Of a stretch of 9,505 nucleotides of DNA, positions 6,405 to 9,505 are shown piece after piece. The stretch lies in the NCBI GenBank assembly GCA_913052515.1, contig CAJXFJ010000040.1:1-9505 (forward strand), given 5' to 3'. The notes beneath the pieces were generated by a model, which ran no database searches, was not told the origin of the DNA, and saw only the letters and a program-made list of their open reading frames with translations. Both the position numbers and the translations under genes were made by a program. The stretch is from an uncultured Flavobacteriales bacterium (GTDB taxonomy: Bacteria > Bacteroidota > Bacteroidia > Flavobacteriales > Vicingaceae). How positions within the stretch are numbered: the stretch's first letter is position 1; each line of letters begins with the position of its first letter.

Positions 6405-6988
6405 CATACAAAGAAATTAGTGAGCTAATTAAAAGCAGACAAAGCCTCTACCCTGCTCAAATGGATAGCAGTAAAACCATAGCCGAAGAAGACATTTGGA
6501 AATTATTAGAATTGGCTAATTATGCACCAAATCACAAACGAACAGAACCTTGGCGATTTACTGTTTTTAGTGGAGAAGCTAAAAAAGAGCTCTTTCAAGA
6601 ATTAATTCGCATTTACAAAACAAAGAACACAGCAGAAAACCAAAACCCAGCTTTGATTCAAAAGCTAGAAGATAGAGCAGACTCCCTTTCTCACATCATA
6701 ACAATCTCAGTAAAAAGAGATGAAGAAGAACGAATTCCTGTTCAAGAGGAAGAGTATGCCGTAGCTTGTGCCGTACAAAATATGCTTTTGGCTATGGATT
6801 CTTTAAACATCGCTGGCTATTGGGCTACACCCAAAATGGTGTTTACTGAAGAATTTAAAAGCTTTCTTGAACTAGGAGAAAAAGATGTTTGCATGGGCTT
6901 CCTTCAATTGGGAGTTAAAAAAGCGAATTTGGAAATTCCTATTAAAAGCCGACAAAGTGCTATTCAATCTAAAGTAACTTGGAAATAA
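6401..6988 (+). CDS. Nitroreductase family protein (YdjA-like)
   Basis: This is an FMN-dependent oxidoreductase of the nitroreductase superfamily, probably cytosolic and homodimeric. The physiological substrate is unknown for this subgroup. The 195-aa product carries the N-terminal FMN-contacting 'SRQS' (12-15), 'LLELANYAPNHKRTEPWRFTVF' (about 35-56, the YdjA-like form of the conserved core), an inserted charged helix (about 60-95), and 'VACAVQNMLLAMDSLNIAGYW' (121-141), the usual dimer-core helix. 'GFLQLG' (166-171) lies near the C-terminus. The length matches compact YdjA-type enzymes. Its ATG overlaps the trmN6 stop (ATGA), so it is the last gene of the rpsP operon. A functional link to tRNA or ribosome work is not evident. 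It ends 18 bp before the convergent VIT gene. Confidence 0.87.
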   Translation: MTYKEISELIKSRQSLYPAQMDSSKTIAEEDIWKLLELANYAPNHKRTEPWRFTVFSGEAKKELFQELIRIYKTKNTAENQNPALIQKLEDRADSLSHIITISVKRDEEERIPVQEEEYAVACAVQNMLLAMDSLNIAGYWATPKMVFTEEFKSFLELGEKDVCMGFLQLGVKKANLEIPIKSRQSAIQSKVTWK

Positions 6989-7006
6989 TTGAGTTTATAA
7001 AGCCGA

Positions 7007-7759
7007 TTAATTAATCATCTGCTCCAAAAAGCTACCAACAAAATAGGATAACGTAGCTGCAGCTGCACCCAAAAATAAAGTTTCAACAATGGAACGAATT
7101 CTTGAGGTCTGAGCTACATATGATTTTATCCAACCTATGCCGATAAAAGCCAAAGAAGTTAGGGCAATACTAATTTCAAATGTGTGCGTTATTCCTTTCT
7201 CTTGCGTATAATCCCAGACATAAACACTTAAAGGAATCAATCCTACCAAAACAAAAGCGAAAAAGGTCATGGCGCCCATAGCAAAAGGCGATTTGTCAGC
7301 TTGAGTCATGTTCAATTCCTCTTTCATCATCACTTCTACCCAGCGATCTTTATCGGCGGTAATCACCTCAACAACTTGCTCTAGCAACTCCCCTTCAAAG
7401 CCTTTTGCTTCATAAATTTCTCGAATCTCTTCCTTCTCTTTTTCAGGTAAGTTGTCTACTTCCCAATATTCAATTCGTTGATGTTTCTCGTAGTTTTCTT
7501 TTTCAGATTTATTAGACAAATAACTTCCGACTGACATGGCAAATCCATCTGCGATTAAGTTGGCAAAGCCCAAAATAATAACCACAGAAGAATCTAAATT
7601 TGCCCCTGCTGAGCCGGCGACCACGGCAAAGGTGGTTACACTGCCATCAATACCACCATAAACAAACTCTCCAATGTAATCTTGCCATTTCGAAATCCAA
7701 GAACTCTCTTGATGTAGATACTTCTCTTGATGTCTTTTATCTAAATTTTTAGAAAGCAT
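7007..7759 (-). CDS. VIT1/CCC1-family Fe2+/Mn2+ transporter
   Basis: This is a membrane protein of the vacuolar iron transporter family, whose members export Fe2+ or Mn2+ from the cytosol by H+ antiport. The 250-aa product shows the family signature 'GIDGSVTTFAVVAG' (36-49) in the first membrane helix and 'LGFANLIADGFAMSVGSYLSNKSE' (63-86) in the second. A cytosolic Glu-rich metal-binding domain lies at about 88-155 (EIREIYEAKGFEGELLEQVVEVI). Three further hydrophobic helices follow at about 160-181, 196-212 and 226-246. The five-helix layout matches the known plant VIT1 architecture. The ATG at 7757-7759 overlaps the 3' end of the upstream small membrane-protein gene by 11 nt, so the two are cotranscribed and probably coupled. 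Whether iron or manganese is the substrate cannot be read from the sequence. Confidence 0.92.
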   Translation of the reverse strand: MLSKNLDKRHQEKYLHQESSWISKWQDYIGEFVYGGIDGSVTTFAVVAGSAGANLDSSVVIILGFANLIADGFAMSVGSYLSNKSEKENYEKHQRIEYWEVDNLPEKEKEEIREIYEAKGFEGELLEQVVEVITADKDRWVEVMMKEELNMTQADKSPFAMGAMTFFAFVLVGLIPLSVYVWDYTQEKGITHTFEISIALTSLAFIGIGWIKSYVAQTSRIRSIVETLFLGAAAATLSYFVGSFLEQMIN

Positions 7760-8270
7760 AATTAATTTCCCGCTTCAGCCCTTCAATAGCTACTTCAGTC
7801 GGCAATTTATCTGTTTTACCTACTAATTCTAGAATAAACTGGCTCAATTCTACACCACTTGCTTCATCGTTTAGTTGTTCGGAACAAGAGTTAATCACTT
7901 TTATAGTTTCCTCTTTGGATGATTTTACCATATGCCAAACTTTTGAAGAAATGTAAAGCTGTTGCGCCATATTGTGTTCATATTCTGATCGAATGGCCGT
8001 TAGCATTTTTCCTTGTAATTCTCTTGCTGACATGCCATTCTGATAAGTTCGCATAACCAAATTGCTTAGGTTAATACGCTCTAAATATAAAATGACACGC
8101 TCATATGCTTGCAGTCTAACCGGAGTTACCAACTTCAAATTATCGGTGCGATAACGCATTTCCAACTTCTTTTGCTCATTCTCCATAAAATTCTGCATAA
8201 TAAAATACACCCCAACAAACACAATGGCTGCTGGTAAAACATATTTAAGAATTTCAAGTGCTACTTCCAT
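7749..8270 (-). CDS. Uncharacterised single-TM protein (Bacteroidota family, DUF7935-like)
   Basis: I recognise this only as a member of an uncharacterised Bacteroidota family, which I believe is catalogued as DUF7935. The 173-aa protein has one N-terminal membrane helix at about residues 8-26, then a basic patch (KK, RYR) and a largely helical soluble part. Its most distinctive segments are 'LVTPVRLQAYERVILYLERI' (47-66), 'GMSARELQGKMLTAIRSEYEHNMAQQLYIS' (79-108), and an acidic-hydrophobic C-terminal third. There is no signal-peptidase site, so the helix is probably a membrane anchor with the soluble domain in the cytosol. It is first in a two-gene unit with the VIT transporter (11-nt overlap), which makes a role alongside that transporter a possible guess. 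No catalytic motif is visible. It is divergent from the barrel gene at 8361. Confidence 0.75.
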   Translation of the reverse strand: MEVALEILKYVLPAAIVFVGVYFIMQNFMENEQKKLEMRYRTDNLKLVTPVRLQAYERVILYLERINLSNLVMRTYQNGMSARELQGKMLTAIRSEYEHNMAQQLYISSKVWHMVKSSKEETIKVINSCSEQLNDEASGVELSQFILELVGKTDKLPTEVAIEGLKREINYAF

Positions 8271-8285
8271 GTTTTATTTTTAAGC

Positions 8286-8293
8286 CAAATTTA
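8286..8293 (-). promoter_or_regulatory. Candidate -7 box for the small-TM protein/VIT unit
   Basis: On the minus strand TAAATTTG matches TAnnTTTG. It lies 15 bp upstream of the start at 8270, so any leader would be about 10 nt long. No TTG is found at the expected -33 distance. Assigned by -7 motif and position only. Confidence 0.35.
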
Positions 8294-8332
8294 GTGATTC
8301 ATAAAAAGCATTTTCTTCCTTTTTCAAATTAT

Positions 8333-8340
8333 TAGTTTTG
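8333..8340 (+). promoter_or_regulatory. Candidate -7 box for the outer-membrane barrel gene
   Basis: TAGTTTTG matches TAnnTTTG and lies 20 bp before the ATG at 8361, implying a leader of roughly 14 nt. The -33 region holds only a run of T without TTG. It pairs with the opposite-strand box at 8286-8293 in the same 90-bp divergent gap. Confidence 0.4.
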
Positions 8341-8360
8341 CCAACCTAAAATCAAATCAA

Positions 8361-9035
8361 ATGAAAATTTCGAAACTGGCTTTTTTTGTATTTGTAATCG
8401 TTTCAACTCATGGAGTTACAACTGCTCAAACAACGAAAGGTGATGTATTAATGCAAGGTAATTTTAGTTACATAAGTACAGATGAGCAATATAATCCTCA
8501 AGAAAATGAAGCCAATAAACAATTGTTAATCAATTGTAGAGTTGGCTTTTACACTAATAAAAATTTTGTGATTGGCTTCGGTCTAGGTTACAATAACACA
8601 GATGTATCGGGCTTAAGTTATGTTGACCCAAGTCTTTCTTACCGCTACTTTTATGAGGAAAAAGTTGTAAACTATTATCTCTACACAGCTTTTCAAAAAG
8701 CCCTTTCATCTAAGCTTAAAACCAATATTAGTGTGGATTTTTCTTTAGGCAGAGGAAATTATAATGAAAAATTTAATCTTCTTCGTGTAAATGGCAGGGT
8801 AGAACCGCAATCAGCAGACGTAAGATCCACCTCATTTATGATCAGACCAGGTATTTTTTATTTTTTAAATGAAAGATGGATACTAAATATCAATTATGCG
8901 CAAATTGGATTAAAGAGATATATTTATGAATTTGAAAATAATGAATTGGAAAATGAAGAGTTAAGAGCTAACTTCAACCCTGAAACACTTAGCTTTGGAC
9001 TTGCATTCTTGTTTAGCAAGAAAAAAGAATCTTAA
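8361..9035 (+). CDS. Exported outer-membrane beta-barrel protein, function unknown
   Basis: This is a 224-aa secreted protein with a clear signal peptide (KISKLAFFVFVIV, cleavage near residues 22-23 at TTAQ). The mature part has alternating hydrophobic/aromatic beta-strands typical of small eight-strand-type barrels: 'LMQGNFSYIST', 'QLLINCRVGFYTNKNFVIGFGLGYN', 'YYLYTAFQKAL', 'TNISVDFSLGRG', 'FMIRPGIFYFLNERWILNINYAQIGL' and a final strand 'LSFGLAFLFSKK'. 'VGFYTNKNFVIGFGLGY' resembles the porin-family/OmpX-OmpW-like barrels often annotated in Bacteroidota. A hydrophobic last strand near the C-terminus supports insertion by the BAM complex. There are no enzymatic or binding motifs to narrow the function. 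The next gene starts 10 nt downstream, so it may share a transcript with the aminotransferase, although the functions look unrelated. Confidence 0.78.
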   Translation: MKISKLAFFVFVIVSTHGVTTAQTTKGDVLMQGNFSYISTDEQYNPQENEANKQLLINCRVGFYTNKNFVIGFGLGYNNTDVSGLSYVDPSLSYRYFYEEKVVNYYLYTAFQKALSSKLKTNISVDFSLGRGNYNEKFNLLRVNGRVEPQSADVRSTSFMIRPGIFYFLNERWILNINYAQIGLKRYIYEFENNELENEELRANFNPETLSFGLAFLFSKKKES

Positions 9036-9045
9036 TTTATTCAAT

Positions 9046-9505
9046 ATGCAACACGTATCTCAAAGGATAGCCAATTTATCTGAATCTGCTACCATTGCTA
9101 TGGCTCAGAGAAGCAGAGAGTTAAAAGCTGAAGGAAAAGACATTATCAGTTTAAGTTTGGGTGAACCTGACTTTCACACTCCTGATTTTATAAAAGAAGC
9201 AGCCAAAAAAGCCATTGACGAAAATTTTACGCAATACACGCCCGTTCCAGGCTATCAAGAACTTCGAGAAGCCATTTCCAAGAAATTTAAACGTGACAAT
9301 GGTTTGGATTACTCAGCCAACCAAATTGTAGCATCTACCGGAGCCAAGCAGTCTATTGCCAATGTAGTTTTAAGCCTTGTCAATCCTGGAGATGAAGTGA
9401 TTTTACTTTCACCATATTGGGTGAGCTATGTAGAAATTGTAAAAATGGCCGAAGGCATTCCTGTATTTGTAGAATCAAGTATAGAAAAAGACTTTAAAAT
9501 AACAG
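9046..9505 (+). CDS. aspC: Class I pyridoxal-phosphate aminotransferase, aspartate-type (3' end outside window)
   Basis: The first 153 codons of a PLP-dependent fold-type I aminotransferase, most like the aspartate aminotransferase I-gamma/Ib group, which interconverts aspartate and 2-oxoglutarate with oxaloacetate and glutamate. Visible landmarks are the N-terminal 'SESATIAMAQRSRELKAEGKDIISLSLGEPDFHTP' (12-46, with the substrate-loop SLGEPDF), 'YTPVPGYQELREAI' (64-77), 'STGAKQSI' (97-104, PLP-phosphate loop) and 'VNPGDEVILLSPYWVSY' (112-128, with the ring-stacking Tyr/Trp region). The catalytic lysine lies beyond the right edge, so completeness cannot be judged. The ATG at 9046 is chosen because it begins directly ahead of the conserved N-terminus and sits 10 nt after the barrel gene. 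The symbol follows common naming for this group; exact substrate range is inferred. Confidence 0.9.
   Translation, partial: MQHVSQRIANLSESATIAMAQRSRELKAEGKDIISLSLGEPDFHTPDFIKEAAKKAIDENFTQYTPVPGYQELREAISKKFKRDNGLDYSANQIVASTGAKQSIANVVLSLVNPGDEVILLSPYWVSYVEIVKMAEGIPVFVESSIEKDFKIT

Noticed and set aside
6985..7016. Possible bidirectional terminator between the convergent nitroreductase and VIT genes, including the 12-bp palindrome gattaattaatc (7005-7016).
   Set aside because: The palindrome is AT-only apart from its ends, has no loop or GC stem with a T-run, and overlaps the VIT stop codon. No credible intrinsic terminator is visible in the 18-bp gap.
8990..8997. TAGCTTTG on the plus strand inside the end of the barrel gene, a possible promoter for the aminotransferase.
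   Set aside because: It has no TTG at -33 and encodes conserved-looking final-strand residues. Such short motifs are expected several times by chance in an AT-rich 9.5 kb window.
1..9505. Mobile elements, CRISPR arrays, tRNA/rRNA genes, phage or defence genes.
   Set aside because: No repeat-spacer pattern, terminal inverted repeats, transposase/integrase motifs or tRNA-like cloverleaf sequence was found. Nearly all of the window is taken up by housekeeping-type genes.

Overview
This window is an AT-rich piece of ordinary bacterial chromosome, tightly packed with ten protein genes (two of them cut by the window edges). It most likely comes from a member of the Bacteroidota, probably the Cytophagia/Flavobacteriia side. 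Four things point there: a Bacteroidota-type LptD beside a SPOR-containing amidase and an MCE (MlaD-like) gene; an rpsP-rimM pair followed by a TrmN6-type methyltransferase; starts without clear Shine-Dalgarno sequences; and several TAnnTTTG promoter -7 boxes, the signature of the Bacteroidota primary sigma factor. The genus cannot be fixed from the sequence alone.

Layout. Positions 1-1713 (minus strand) hold an envelope operon: an N-acetylmuramoyl-L-alanine amidase with a C-terminal SPOR-like domain, followed 14 nt downstream by an MlaD/MCE-family lipid-transport protein that runs off the left edge. Diverging from it at 1811-4426 is lptD, the outer-membrane LPS-assembly translocon. A second plus-strand operon covers 4526-6988: rpsP (S16, with an unusually long Ala/Glu/Val-rich tail), rimM, a TrmN6/YfiC-like tRNA methyltransferase and a YdjA-like nitroreductase. 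These are joined by a 12-nt gap, an 11-nt overlap and a 4-nt overlap. Convergent to this, at 7007-8270 (minus strand), are a VIT/CCC1-type Fe/Mn transporter and a small single-TM protein of a Bacteroidota-specific uncharacterised family, which overlap by 11 nt. From 8361 the plus strand encodes a small exported outer-membrane beta-barrel protein and, 10 nt later, the start of a class I aspartate-type aminotransferase cut by the right edge.

How it fits together. The left third is envelope biogenesis (murein hydrolysis, phospholipid transport, LPS export) read from one divergent intergenic region. The middle is ribosome/tRNA maturation under one strong-looking promoter. The right third is metal handling, an envelope barrel and amino-acid metabolism. 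No mobile element, CRISPR array, RNA gene or phage remnant is visible, and no gap between genes exceeds about 100 bp. I do not see a novel multi-gene system. The most useful leads are the S16 tail, the interleaved divergent promoters between the amidase and lptD, the two-cysteine LptD, and the uncharacterised partner of the VIT transporter.
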